DNA of 64,000 nt from Tomocerus qinae (lineage: Eukaryota; Arthropoda; Collembola; Entomobryomorpha; Tomoceridae), in NCBI GenBank assembly GCA_020055645.1, contig CM034547.1:30380513-30444512 (forward strand). The letters are read 5' to 3'. Position 1 is the first letter of the stretch. The number at the start of each line of letters is the position of its first letter. The notes under the pieces are model-generated. The model was not told the origin of the DNA. It did no database searches and saw only the letters and a list, made by a program, of their open reading frames with translations. Made by a program: the position numbers and the translations under genes. Below, piece by piece: positions 34,001-47,900 of this stretch.

Positions 34001-37000
34001 AATATTACATTCATCCAAGAAAGTTTGAACAAATGCGACGCATTTGTGACTCGTGGTGGTTACGTTCTTTATTATATTATAGCCATATTTGATGGCACAA
34101 TTCAAGCTGAACTTCAGACAATCCTAGGAAAACCACTGTAACACCGTCAAGTGTACATGAATATGTATGACGTAGCACATCGATAAAAATGATCTTGGTA
34201 GCTGGAAGGCATAAAACGGGGTTGTCTCTGCATAAAGGAAAGGAATTGCAATACAACAAATATCAATAATGTTGCTGAGGGTGGATGGTGACAGCGGAGA
34301 GTGAATCAGAGTACTTTCTTTCGTGACATGTACTTACCATTACATGTAATATGTATTAGTATCACAAAGGCTTGTCGAACACAATTCATAGAGATATATT
34401 CAGTATTCTGTTGAGAGCTCGTTAATATCCATTTTACTTTTGTCAGAACTTCATGTATTGAATGAAAGTCGGGCTCTATTCGGTTCTAATGTATAGGTAC
34501 TATAGTATTAATAAGTGGATATACTCTCGATTGCGTCAACATATTCGCCATGAGCTGTTACAATTTATTGGAATTCTGTGCTTTTATCTGGAATATATTC
34601 TTGCATAATATTGCTTCACAATCAGGAAAACAGTAATGCATGCAGAAATAAATGCCAATGCCATGTCCATGTCATGCATTCGGAAAATCCATAATATCTC
34701 AAAGAAATTATATTGTTCTGTCTGCTTTATTATTGTGTCAGCGAGGATTTGTCACGAATGGAGACAGAGTCATGTCCACAGTGTGCGGGTCTTGCAATAT
34801 TATTCGTGCATATCAGGGTATTCATCTTCGTGCTATACTTCCTTTATCTTTAAATACCTTGTCCATTAAATACGTACAACGTGTCCTTGATTTGGTTCCT
34901 TGTCATTTGCCAAATGCTGACAAGTCAACCATCAAAAGATATTTCTGAATTCTTAACAAGATATTAAGCCTGTTTTGATCACTGATTTTAGGAATGGCAA
35001 ACTACATACATAGGGTCTGTTGATTTGGCAGAATCATATATTTCCAGTTTGCAGAAAGTTACTAAATAAAAGTTCAATATTTCTTTGTGCGAAGGTTACT
35101 GTATCAGAGAGTCAGCCCCGGAACTCAATCACAGAACACAAGAATGAAATCAAAAGATTAATGCAGAGATTTCTTTTACATTGCTCCAAGCAAGCAAGAG
35201 TATTTTTTTAAATACAACTTCTACACTTATAGGGGATTTTGCAAATATTGAGATTTCTCCCAAGTTTTCAATGATTAATCTTTTGCCGACAGCTGTAGAT
35301 ATGTAAATATTGTCCGTATAGACAAATATTTAGTACTTTCTCCGTCCTTATGTAAATCCCAAAAGAAACGCTGCCAATCTTTACCTGTCGTTTGGCCAGA
35401 ATTTTATTAAAATCTTGAGATATGGCCAAATTTTGTGAGATTTGGCATTTCCTTATGGAAATTTCATATGGACGGTGAAAGTCAATAAAAGCTGATCTCT
35501 ATTAATAATACATTTAGCTAGAAAATACCACATTTAATGTGAATTTATAGATTGTTAATTGTTTAATCTTAAATGAATTTTTTCATTAGAATCCTGTGCA
35601 GTGCACCCCTCCCTTAGGGTCTACGTGGTATTTACATCATCCCTTGTATGACATAGAAAACATCAATAAATATATACCTAAACTGCATGGTGTACTATTT
35701 CCCTGCTGTTTCTCCCTACTTTTCCCTGAATTACAATTTATGTTATCTTCAGCCCGACAAGCTCCTCTTTAGTGAAATATTATGTTCTCTCTCCAATATA
35801 CTTCTCTATAAGTTTTGTGCCTGTGCAAGGCAAACGAAGCAACAAAATTGGCAGCACTTCGGGTTCTTTCGTTTAGGGCCAAAATTTCTGTGATGGTATG
35901 CAGTGCAATCCCATTGTAGCATGATTGTGTGTGGTTTGATTTTCTATCATCTAGCCCGGAAAGTAGAATTCACGTAGTTGTTCTGCAAGTTGAGATATCT
36001 ATCTACGCCCATGTATGTATGTTCCATATAAATATATGCATGATATAGGCTAGAGTATTAGGTTTGGCTAGATTTGATTGTAGATTGGATTGTATAGCCG
36101 TAAAGTAATTTGAAGAGGAAGGAGCTAACGAACTGTGCTTATGCATATTCAACTAGGTAGCAGCTTTCATTTGCTCTCCAACCAAAATGTGAGTTGTGAG
36201 CTGTGATTGTGACTGACTGAATATCATCATCGAGTCAAGCTAAAGGTGGATGAACATACAATACACGTCCTGTGCTATATCCTCTATTACAAGCTGACAG
36301 AAATGTAAGTTAGACAAGTGATAAGCGAAACTTGTTTGTATCCCTATATCCTTCCTATTAAATATATAAAACTTGTACAAACTCTCAACTGCAGCCAGTT
36401 TAATGCAAATCTGCATGTGAATGTGATTCTCGTCTTATTGTCTCCTAAAACAAGTATACTTAATAATATCTACCTAAATATCCACACTATATAAATAGAA
36501 CGTGATTAGTATGGCTACCTAGACAAATTAAATGAAATAAATTCCGCTTCTAGCTCAAATCCGTTCATACATCTAACTTTAACATTTTGGGCAGCAAAGC
36601 TGGTTTGAATACAAAACCCAACTTCTCCTTATTATTATGCAGTCTAAACTCCTCTAAGCATACATTTTGTAGGGAAAGCAGTTTATACTTGTTTTGTTGG
36701 TATGAATTACTGGAATTCTATCTATAAAGGAGAATACCAAGTGTAATGTGATATTTGGACTATCCAAATTAGATAGTCCTTGTACCCAAGTTTGTACCTA
36801 CTTGCATTGCTAAGTGTGGGATCAATGGAAATCTGAATTAAGGTTTCTTCTCTGTCTTTCTCGTTGCACAGGCAAGATGAATTCGTGCTTCTCCGTGAAC
36901 ATGCATTAAATACAGAACAGAGCCAAAGCCAGATTAGAGGAGAGTGGAATAATTAATGGCATTTGACTGGTTGAACTTCCTTCATGTACGCTTTTGTGTT

Positions 37001-38838
37001 TGATCTCTGTTTAAATGAGTTCATGTACATGACACAACTCACGATAACCTTTATTTTACTTATTAATACCTACTGTCAATTGTATACTAGAAATCAGCAG
37101 CACAAAAGGATGAACTCTAATAATTCTCACAGACGTTGTAATCTACACAATGAAATCTCTCAAGCCTGTGAAAACATTTGCCATAATTTAGCCTAATTTC
37201 TTTCAATAAAGTATTTTATAGTTATGATCTGCCTTTAGAATAAAAGGAATAAAGGAATTCTATTTAGTAAATGATGAAAAGTGAAACTCAAGCAAGCCAC
37301 GAGAAAAGTAGGATAGAATATACTATAGAGTAGACTACCCTAGTATGAGTACATTTATGTATGTAGAATGTCGTAATAATAATGAGCATTAGCGTTTTAG
37401 GCAGATTAACTTTCGCCGAGAAAAGGTTTGGCTGAATTTCAATTTGAGTCTTGCACATTTAGTTACTATACGTGTTAGTAGTGCAGAGAAGACGAAGGTT
37501 GATTCTTACATTAGGTGGGAATGAATGCATGCAGAAGTGAAATGAATGAAGCAAGACATGAGATTGTTCTCTATTGCATTACATTTCATTGGCATTAAAT
37601 CCTAATGGTAAGGACTTTTCGATTGCCTACTTATATCTATAAAATATGGTTTACTTCCTAACTTTAGAGCGAAGGTGGTTTGGCGAGGGAGATTAAGCGG
37701 CGGTGGTGATTTGGTTAGAGGAGGTGTAAATTCCTTGCCAAGTTAAGTCGATTCTAGACCAGGGACGATTCTTCCACCTACATGCTATAGTCTACCTTAA
37801 GCAAGTATCGTCTAGCTAAATCAAAAGCAAATGAATTCAGTCTGCGTGTTCCAGCGAAGCGAAAACGAGCTTGGTTTTTGGAAGGGATCGTAATTTATAA
37901 AGTCAACCTAGTAACTCTGAGTATTACCTTTACATTTAACTATTTACGTCTAAGTAGATTACATTATCTTATATTTACCACGGTTTCATGCATTAACTTA
38001 GTAGATTCACAACACCCAACTCATAAGCATACGGTACATTTAAGGCGATAAAACCTGTAATGTGCATTTGAAAGCTATTGCATAATAATTCAATCTCTTA
38101 CAGATGTGCACATATATTTAGTACCTCATCCCGACTTAATGTCCACAGCGGCCCCAACTACTACCATTCATCTCTGTACTTTGGTATAGCGGATACTTAA
38201 TGGTAATTACATTGCATAGTACTAGGTATGCTTCTTTTATTGCAATAGGTGTGACCATATATTTTTGTGCAGTAGAAACTTCCCACTAGGGGGAAATGGA
38301 AGAAATAAAAGAAAACAGCCGTTAATAATAATATCGTTCATAAGGCGATGTCATATAGGGTGCTCCAGTTGTCGTTTGTGAGCAGGCCCGCTAATAAGGC
38401 TAAAGTTGTACAGTAACCTAAATACTACGTCTAACATGCTATTATTACTTTCCTACATATCATAACGCACCTAATAGAGCTTACATTCGTTTCGAAGACA
38501 GCCTTAATTATACAATTCACTACAGAACGCATATACAGATATGACCGCAGTAAAGGAAATTCTCCAGGTACTCTCGGATACCGCGAGACTCCGAGCAAAG
38601 CAAAGCGTAAGCTGTTCGCTCGTGCTGAAGGGAAATTGAAAATTACGTACCAGGTACCTACATTAAAATCGCGAGTTGAGATTAACGACATAATTATTTG
38701 GAAACGTCAGTGCAAGCTTAGTGCATTAGTAGACCATGTAATCCTTTGCGTCTACTCTACTCATTACATTTACGCATAGGTTAAGCATACAAATAGTAAC
38801 TGTGCCAAAGTTGCTGTAGTTACAGTAATTTGAGTATC
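25004..38838. other. Gene desert, left part
   Basis: After the PPP2R3C 3' UTR (to ~25.6 kb) I find no conserved protein, no RNA gene and almost no transposon. Open frames are short (up to ~108 codons), with no recognised motif or consistent splice structure. Composition is less AT-rich, with fewer long A/T runs, than 11-25 kb. The only transposon trace is at 31350. Confidence 0.6.
31350..31440 (+). mobile_element. hAT-like end fragment
   Basis: cagggccgcagccagg followed by aaaaatttcggggggcaaga and then degenerate sequence. The first 16 bases are identical to the minus-strand text at 16743-16758. The opposite end is not visible. Confidence 0.5.
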
Positions 38839-39078
38839 AGGTTGCCTCTTCAGGATGGTTTAAAAATGAAAATTCACTTTTTTCATTTGTGGATCTAAAT
38901 TGGACGATTTAGATCCACAGCCAAATATGAATGGCTATGACCCAAAGGTTGGTTGCCATTGGGTACATGCAACTTTAGCTTTGAGTACAGATTTGGCTGT
39001 GGATCTAAATCGTCCAATTTAGATCCACAAATGAAAAAAGTGAATTTTCATTTTTCAAACATCCTGACGAGGCAACCT
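38839..39078. repeat. Foldback element with 88-nt arms
   Basis: Arms 38839-38926 and 38991-39078 are inverse copies with about three mismatches around a 64-nt centre. Ends read AGGTTGCCTC. Each arm itself contains a small palindrome (tggatctaaat/atttagatcca). No coding capacity; target duplication unclear. Confidence 0.88.
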
Positions 39079-39292
39079 AATACACAAATACACTGCATAC
39101 TAGCTAATACTGCAGGAACTTTGTAACTGTGCATATGTTAAGTTTAAGTAAACAATTATCGTACATTGCCATTACAATGGTAGTACGTATGTTGAATACG
39201 CTACTTTCAAATACCAGTAGTTTTTGTCCATGCAGAAAATAAACTCCATTTTGCTAAGCTAGAAAATGAATTATAATAACCTTGGTATGCTA

Positions 39293-39766
39293 TTGTGGGC
39301 CCAGCTCAACGTCTAAGTACAGGGCAAGACAGGATCCATTATCGTCATGCAAACAGTAAAATCATTGACTTTTGTCGAAGTCAGAGCTGTCCGCCGTAAG
39401 GCCTATGTTAAATTGAAAACAACGTATGTGAGGCTGTCACAACGTCCTGCCCTGTGAGAAAGTCGTTTTGGATATGATCTCTAGGCTGTTTCCATAGGGG
39501 TGTAAAAAACAGATTAAATTGGTAAACTTAGATTGACCAATTTGATCTGTTTTTCACACCCCTATGGAAACAGCCTAGAGATCATATCCAAAATGACTTT
39601 CTCACAGGGCAGGACGTTGTGACAGCCTCACATACGTTGTTTTCAATTTAACATAGGCCTTACGGCGGACAGCTCTGACTTCGACAAAAGTCAATGATTT
39701 TACTGTTTGCATGACGATAATGGATCCTGTCTTGCCCTGTACTTAGACGTTGAGCTGGGCCCACAA
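39293..39766. repeat. Long near-perfect hairpin (231-nt arms, 12-nt loop)
   Basis: Arms 39293-39523 and 39536-39766 are inverse copies with about three mismatches. Ends read TTGTGGGCCCAGCTCAACG, and TA lies on both sides (39291-39292 and 39767-39768). It could be a TA-inserting foldback MITE or a hairpin-RNA locus feeding the siRNA pathway if transcribed. It contains no open frame of note. Confidence 0.92.
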
Positions 39767-39951
39767 TACACACTGTGGATATTTATAATTATGGCATTTA
39801 GCAACTAAAATATAATGTATACAGGGCTGAGGGCGAAGTATGTTCGTATCTACTTTAATAATCTACATTACTGCGGTTTCTAAAAATTTCATTAGGAAAA
39901 TTAGTTTCCGGATGTGAGTGGAGTAGTGCGAGTGAGTGTATTGAGTGAGAG

Positions 39952-40134
39952 ATGGAAAAACTAAGGACACGAAGTTGGTTAACCAAGGCAAACGAATGGC
40001 GACGCTTTAATTTAGTAGATACCTATCGACAGCCTAACTTTTTCCTCGCTTTCACAGCTGCTGCTCTATATTACAGCGTGTCTTGGTACAAAAGATTAAA
40101 ACTAGAGAGATCACTCATGCATAACGAAAACTAA
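39952..40134 (+). CDS. Putative small single-pass membrane protein (60 aa), unidentified
   Basis: Sixty codons from an ATG with purine at -3 and G at +4 (gagATGG) to TAA. The first ~28 residues are basic and aromatic (MEKLRTRSWLTKANEWRRF), then one hydrophobic span (FFLAFTAAALYYSVSW) and a basic end (YKRLKLERS). This shape is common among tiny subunits and assembly factors of the inner mitochondrial membrane, but I do not recognise the family. A start-stop ATGTGA sits 38 bp upstream (39912). A polyadenylation signal lies at 40315. The stretch between the hairpin end (39766) and the ATG would hold a short leader. It could still be a chance frame. Confidence 0.45.
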   Translation: MEKLRTRSWLTKANEWRRFNLVDTYRQPNFFLAFTAAALYYSVSWYKRLKLERSLMHNEN

Positions 40135-40314
40135 GTTCTCTTTTCCTGGTTCCTGAGGTCATGACATTACATAGGTATATTTTCCACAATCTGCTGTTTT
40201 TTTATAAGTTTGGTTCACCGCTTATTCCTCTTTTCACCCAAAGTTGTCATATGAGTAACCTCTCAGCAATTTCCCCATAGAAGAACGCATATGTAATGTC
40301 ACAAAGATGTAAAT

Positions 40315-40320
40315 AATAAA
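40315..40320 (+). promoter_or_regulatory. Candidate polyadenylation signal after the 60-aa frame
   Basis: AATAAA 180 bases after the stop of the small frame; a plausible 3' end for a compact single-exon gene. Confidence 0.35.
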
Positions 40321-43300
40321 AGAGACAAAGTTTACTGACAACAGTTTTGCACGGTGTAACTTTAGGGAAAGTTAATGTTGTGCTGCTAACTAAATAATAA
40401 GTTGTTCCAGAATAGCTGATAGCATTGTTGTGGAAAAAGTAGTAACACCGGGAATAAAAGAAGGATAAAATAGTAACAACGCAATTCCTATTTTATGAGC
40501 ACATCTCGTTCTCTTCAAATATTCTGCTCTGCTTGCTCCTTGTTTTTATTTATAAATGTAGTTTAGGAAGAGAGAAAGCAAAGTGAAAGTACTTATTCTC
40601 TACGTTGAATGTAGATTAAGATGTTAATAGGTAAACGCAATTAAAGAAGAAGACTTCTAGATACACAAGAAAAACATAATAGTACCATTTTAATACAAGA
40701 CTTAGGTATATGACATATAAATACATAAAATGCTTGCAAGTCTGACTTCTTGAGCACTACACGTAGATAGTTAAACTAACAATAAGATAAGGAGTATGAG
40801 ATAAGCCTCGTTCATGATGAATCAGAATAGGTCCCTAAAAGTCAATGCTGATGTAGACAAAACAAAAGCACAGTAAAATACCAAAGTGTTTTTGCAGCCA
40901 GACCTGTACAGAGAACGATGCCAGGAAAAGCAGTCATTTGTTGGCTAACAACAACCGGTCCTTTTCCTTGAGACTCTGTGTATTCTGTTTTATTCAGCGT
41001 TACTGCTCTACTATTGCATTTGAGTAAAACATCCTGGCTTTCCCTTGAAATTTTCATATATACGGTCAAACTACTCCACTTCTCTGTAATGGAAATGCAA
41101 TTCTCATGGATATTTAGTACATAGTGTTTGTCAGTATATTGGAATATAACGTGTAATAACGCTTTTACTTAGCCCTGCCAGAATGTACTTATCATCGCTC
41201 TACTATTACTTGCTGCGTGCAATTTTCTATTGTTCGATATGTATGTAGGTTAAGAATGTTTTAGTAAATTATGGCCACTATCACTCTGTAGAAATATAAG
41301 TAGAGTGCTTTACTACCAACTTAGGTATAGGAAAATCTATGAAAGATAAATTGTAGTACTTTGTATGTAGTCCATTAAACTGACGTACGTACGTTGACTG
41401 CATACTTACTACGCGCTACTTCTTTAACTCAATTCTATATTACATACTATATTGGAGTAAATGTACGAGTATTGCATAACTTGGCATATTAGCACGCGTA
41501 GACTAAGTATTGTATTGTACCGAGCTCTGGTTTGAGTGTCGTGTCTTGCTTTGCTGACTGCTTTATACCTAAAGGTATACGTGCTATATTAGAATTATAT
41601 ATTTTGTGAACATTAAGATTCTATCCGTATGTTCGGACTCGAGATTTCATTGTTCCTGCATTGCATAGATGTTCTTTACGTTTTCGTACTATTGCATTCA
41701 TTCTTTGTTCCCCTGTTTTGATATGGCTCACGATTACGTTACTCCCGGCTGTCTAACAGGAGGATTTATTTTTTGCGTGCAAATTTTTACAAGGATATTC
41801 CCAAAACAGTATTACTACTGCTGAGCTATATAGTTTATTATATACAACATAAGTAAATACATTAAGCTTGTATATACACAATAGAATGCATAGTATGTAT
41901 GGTCACCCATGTACGATTTTAATGCATCAATATTAGCTCGGTTATAAGAACTATAATAATATTAATATGGTAGGAATGGTCTATAGTACGTGTGTTGCCT
42001 TCGACGGTGACTGCATCATTTACATTTAGACACAAGACACAATGCCTCATAAATCCTCCTCGGCTGGGATTCGTTATTTATTCATATAAATACACAGATA
42101 TAGATATGAGAATAACCTTTCTATGTGTATGAAATGCCCTTTATATACAAAATACATGGAGTGAGTGAGTGAGTCGTGTCGGTACATGTATTCATTCGAG
42201 ATCAAGCTTTCTCAACTTTACTACACTGTTTAACAGGGTACACGTCATAATAAATAAATGAGGGATGCATAGGGAGAAAGATCAACTTATTTACTTATTC
42301 ATAGTATCGACAACTGTACAGTGTAAGGAAATAAATGTTTCTCTATTCAGGTCCTCCAGGATCATTCATGTATCTCCTTAAAAGGTCCTGTCTACTCAAA
42401 GCACTAAATCCTAAGTAGAAACAATAAAGTTTGTATTTGTAAGTAACAATTAAACAGTTACTTTTTGTGTGACAACAATAATGACTTTAAAGGAGTAAAT
42501 CCATAATTCAACATGTGAATGCATACTTGAAGTGGTATTTGCATAGCTAGAATATTTACTCAGACAAATCCCCGCACCCGCGCGCTCCTCTGAGCTTTAC
42601 ATCTTTATCTAACTTAAATAAAGCATGGGTAGTGGACTACTTTGGGCATTATTGTACGTGTTCGTATTTTATGGTGTGTGTACTATTTCTTTTTATCTTG
42701 TGGTGTGTACTATATGATAATGCAATGCATGGTTGTAAATTGGGAAGTGAAATATTGGGATTTCCTGCCTCCTCGGCAACTTTAGCTTTCGCATGGGTTG
42801 ACAGCTCTCTGTGCACTACATTATCACTAATGCAACCGTATATAGAAAACATACCTCTACTACTATTTAAGAGATAGTTGGACAGGATCCTACATGGCAA
42901 GTACTGTTCTTGAGTGAATCCAAGCCATTGTCAGTTTTTTTAGAGGAGCTGACTGAAGCAGCGAAGCTGAAGAAGCCGTCCTTTTCCATTGAATTTCCAT
43001 TGAGAAGAATCTCGTAGCCTCCTGATGCTGTTTCTGATATGACACCAACTACGTAGAGACTCCTGACTAGCTCTGACTTGTTCGTATGCCCAGAGAAGTC
43101 TGGCCAACATAAAAGCATCAAACTGCAAATAAGAAAAAACGGCCGAGGGAAGAAGCCAAGCTAGGAAAATCTGAGCTCGCAGTTCTTTTTGTACACAGTG
43201 TTTGTACATAATGTATACTTTATGGACAATGTGTAACTTGACTTGACTCCACTTGACTACTCGACTTGGTTTTTGGACGAGATTCTCTACTTTACTTACG

Positions 43301-44225
43301 TAACGCCGAGGCTTTCTATTTCTTTGGCTAAATTTAATGTGAGTTGTGTGTGGAGAGTTATGTGACTTTGTAAGAGCACTGTCATTGCCATACTAACTAT
43401 CATTCTTATATAAATGCCTACTCTACGTGTTTATAATATCGCTGTACGAGGAACAAAAACATTTTATTCTGCTGTATAGAGTCTTTATACGTGTGTACAT
43501 GAAAAAAGTACAAGACTCCACCAGAATACGCCCCTTTCTTGTCCACATTCTTCGGATGTGCAGAATGAATGTATTATGTATGTATTTAGCTATTTCAAAT
43601 TCTCCTTCGTCGTTAGTATCTATTATATATTGTAAGTACACAGGGAAGATGCCTACACTGACAGCAAATATTAGTGTACTGGCTCCTTGAATCAGTACTG
43701 AGCTAAACTGCTGAACAGATAAGATACAAAATCCCATATATAAATATCATGTAGATTGTAGCAGACATCCGTAGCCACCTACATATAACTCTAATGCCTG
43801 TAAGTAACTCCTTCCGAGGGAAAGTGCAAGAAGAGAGAGAGAGAGAGTAAAGGATATTATCCTTTGCTAAAGTTAGAGAGAAAGGAGGAAAGAAGAATTA
43901 AATCTTGTCCAGGCTCTCTCCCGTTCGTACTTACTTACACAGGAAGGTCAAACAAGAGCTTAGATACCGAAATGGAGATAGTTTCTCCGTTTTTTCCCAG
44001 ACTACCTCCTCCTCGTCACATTCTTCTTCTACTACATCCCATCTACCACCCCAATGTTTCCGCTATCAATAAAAATTCCATTAAATCACATTCTGGAAGT
44101 GTAATTCCATTTTTCTGTTGTTTTATTTAGAAAAAAGTCAATTTTTTAATGGTCCATAAGAGAAAGTAACAAAAAAAGCAGTAGACAGACAGTATGTGCA
44201 TTATTGCTGACAGACTGCAAAAAAA

Positions 44226-44916
44226 CTATTCTATTTGGGAATTAGATGGAGAAAGTCGAAGATTCTGTCTGTTGCTTTGATTCTGCTTGAGTAGGTGAAT
44301 GGTTCCTAGAGGGAGTTTCCATGTCAGTTGTGAGCGTGGAGCCGGTGAAAGTCGGTGGATTTGGAAATGCGTCACGTCGTGTTCTTGGCAGTTTAGTTCG
44401 GAGTTCGGGTATTCTGTAGGTGGTGGGGTAGTCGTGTTGGGTATGAAACTGCGGCTATTTCTCTCCCGTGGTTTTGGGCATCCCTGCATTGGCGTCTGCA
44501 ACATCGGTAGAAAAGTATCGACCGAAACTCTGCGGCATGAGAGAAATAGCTCTTGGGTCAACGTCCCCAAGTTCCCGGATAATGGCACACTCCGTGTGCT
44601 CTATATACCGGCTGCCTCGCCACGTTCTACCCTATATCCCCCTTATACATTATTTCTCAATACCTTCTTGTCTTATGTACCCTGCCTAGTAAGTAACACT
44701 GTATATTTTGTACGTGCACACTTTTACAGACAGTCTGCAATAAATACATACAACTCACTAGTATACTATACATGCTTATACTACAGATATTTATATGTAC
44801 ATATAGAAGAGGTTCTTTCACTCTTTATGCTCAACTTCACCCTACTCGACTACTTCACTTACTTTCATTCTATTATATCCCTTCTATATGCTCAGTCCTC
44901 TACTAGCACAACGTAA
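44226..44916. other. GC-richer island with long open frames on both strands
   Basis: From ~44290 to ~44640 the sequence is clearly GC-richer than its surroundings. The + strand is open for 205 codons (44299-44916), the minus strand for 120 codons (44588-44226, proline-rich, e.g. NTTTPPPTEYPNSE), and a third frame on + for 73 codons. No motif is recognised. It could be an exon of a large gene, an exapted regulatory CpG-type island, or simply stop-poor because of composition. Confidence 0.3.
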
Positions 44917-47900
44917 AACATTAGTACTATATAATAACGTACATCATAGCACAACGGCTACGTAGATAAACTTGCACTCTATACTTTCACGTCTATATAA
45001 GCTACATTTATATAGTTAGGAGGAGATAGCAATCTCTGACAAAGGATATACAATTCTATGGGATATACATAGAACCACACATTTCCCTTGCTTACCTATA
45101 TACGACTTAATGTGATATAAAATGCCGTTACGAATATTCCGTATCATGCTTAGACAAACCAAGTCACTGTATTTCTATTACTGTTTCCTTTACCATTACT
45201 TTTCATTCTCGACACAACTACTACTACGTACAATCTATGCACACTCGTCACTATATCTTTTACCTTAGTCAAACTTAGTTTTCTTTCTTATACGATATGT
45301 ATATTCTACAGTGCAATTTTGGTCTGGTAAAAACTATACACTTACTGTAGTAATGCTTGAGTATTTTCTTTCAATATTTCAGTTATAGAGGTGCTAGTGG
45401 ACTACCTAAAGGCATTTATATTGCATATTACACCTTATATACTACTAAATGGTAAATGAAGCATAGCTACGTAGACAAGTTTCTCTCGCTCTGCTCACTT
45501 TTATATGTATGTAAGCTGTACTAGCATTCGCCTCCATTTAGTACATCTTCGCAGTGCCCTTCGTTCCCTTGCAAAGAGTACATGTACAACTGTACGCCGT
45601 ACTGCACACCAAGGGATACGAAAAGACGAGACGGAGAATATATAGCTGCATTCCCATCGCATTTGGATCCCTATTTTAATATATATGGTATGTTAATATA
45701 GCTTTTGGGTGAATAGGCTAGGTCTGTGTGTATAACATTCAGACATACGTACTTGTATGTATGTACAAGACAGTTATGGCTCTGAACTGCGTTCTTGGTG
45801 ATAGTATTTATATTCACAGACCCTTTTATAAGTGAGACTTGCATCTTGGGAAAACTTTTCTTCTTTACTTTTCCTTACTCTAGTTGAGTGAGTTCTGTAG
45901 CGTCTCAGACTCTTTCTTTTTTCTTTCTCTCTCCTTTCTCTGTAATATTTTTCTACCAACTCGAGATACGAACAACGGAATAGCTACAGCTAGTACCTAC
46001 TCACGGAAATACATAGGTACCCGACCAGAGACGTGTATTTATGATGCTTCTTTGTACACAAGGTGTTCAATGCTGCAATATCCGTACAAGGGAAATATTC
46101 ACTGTTATAAATATATCTACTTCGCAGTCAATCTAAACCTTACACAGCTGTGTTATATTGCAGTTAGTACTAAGCCCTTATCTTCCATTGAGTGTTAGTT
46201 AACTTGACTGCTTAAGTAGCTTCTTGTATATGTAGATATCTTTCTTGTATTTCTTTATTATATTTTGTAACAAAAATCTGTTTGGTTATCATACAAATAG
46301 GTTCGGCTGGACTTGTACTGCAGTAGAATTTTCTTTCTTAATATACTATTTGTAATGTATACCTGCTTATGAGATGTATAATATTTAGCACTCTCTACAG
46401 GAAATCCGTACTGCATAGGTTTGTAATGGTATTTGTCATGTCTATAATGAAAGTCTCTAGCGAGAGCAATATTGGTATCTTTATGTTTTCAAGTACTCTG
46501 CGGGTTTTTCTCGTTTCAGCGTCCTTATGACAGTGGGAAACGATGCGTTGTGCAAAATACTCTACATTGTGGAGCAAGAACTGCAAAATACTATATAGAA
46601 ATTGTCGTCCTTCTCTCCAGCTCTTTTTCTCCCTTTCATTTTATTCGACTCCTTAAGAAAAGGAAAACTTATTCTATTCTTAGTGTTTCTTCTGGGTGCT
46701 TTCTCGAATATGTCCATAGATTATACATATTGCTCGAGCCCACAGTGAATAGTCACTCTATGTTATAGCGTAGTATGTGTAGGTATTGTAAGGCTTTGCT
46801 TTGAGTGCAGACAGTTTACTTCAGCTTCAGTTACACAACACGATTTCTTTTTTCAAGAGCCCTTTCCTATCATTTCTATCGCGAAATTGCTCAAGGGCTC
46901 TTTTCAACTCCTACGAAAAATATCTATTGCTACAATATACCCGTCTGACTGCTTATATCTTTGAGTCCGCATAAAATGCTTGAAGTGGAGAACTAACTTT
47001 ACTAACTAAGTAAGCACTAAAAGTGCCTGCTCAAAGAAAATAACTTGGATAGAAAGTACTGATTTGGAAATTTATTATTAGTTTGGGCGGAAATTAAAGT
47101 TTTTTCTGCCTCCCCGGTTAATTTACCTACGTACTTTCGTAAAGAACATAAACAGACTATAAATATAGTTCAACCAATACGAATCTAGTGAATTATATCT
47201 TTTGTTGATCTGTTATACTTGTATAGTAATTTATGTTTGTCAGCCCTAAAGTTAATTAGTTAATGTATTTAATCACTTAATTGCAGAACATCAATTTGGA
47301 TCTTTTTCGCAATCTTTATAGTATAAAGGAGCCCCTGTCAAAAATGTGTCGCTTATATATTGAATATATGTAATGCAGAGCTATAGAAGATACAATTCAT
47401 AATAGATTCCTTTGAGTCCATAGATTACAATAGATGAATAAAGATTCTTTTGCATGTCTCGAGTAGTATTTCAAAGAGTATCTGCTTAGGAACGTGCTAG
47501 TTAACTAGGTTTACTTTGATTTGATTTAGTTTGGCAAGGCAAAGAAAGAGATTACCTTCTTGGTATCTTGAAAAAGAGAATATAAATCGTTGGAGCTTTG
47601 TTAATGCATGCATGTATACTACAGAGTGAGTTTTCGTTGGTAGAAACTGGAGGGTTTGTGTGTTTGTAAGTGTAACTCTGTTTCATAAGGAGGAAGGTAT
47701 ATGGAATGGGTTGGATTGAAGACGACGGAACTGAATTCGATTTGCTGGAGGAGAAAAGGAAGATATATTAGGCAGATATTGAAAGTAGAAAATCTTGTAA
47801 TAAAATACAGTCGTGGAATGCAATGCTAACAGTGGAAAATGATTTTCTTCCGTATTCGTCTCTGGTCTGCTCTCTCGGCCTGGGAAGAAATATCTGTAAT

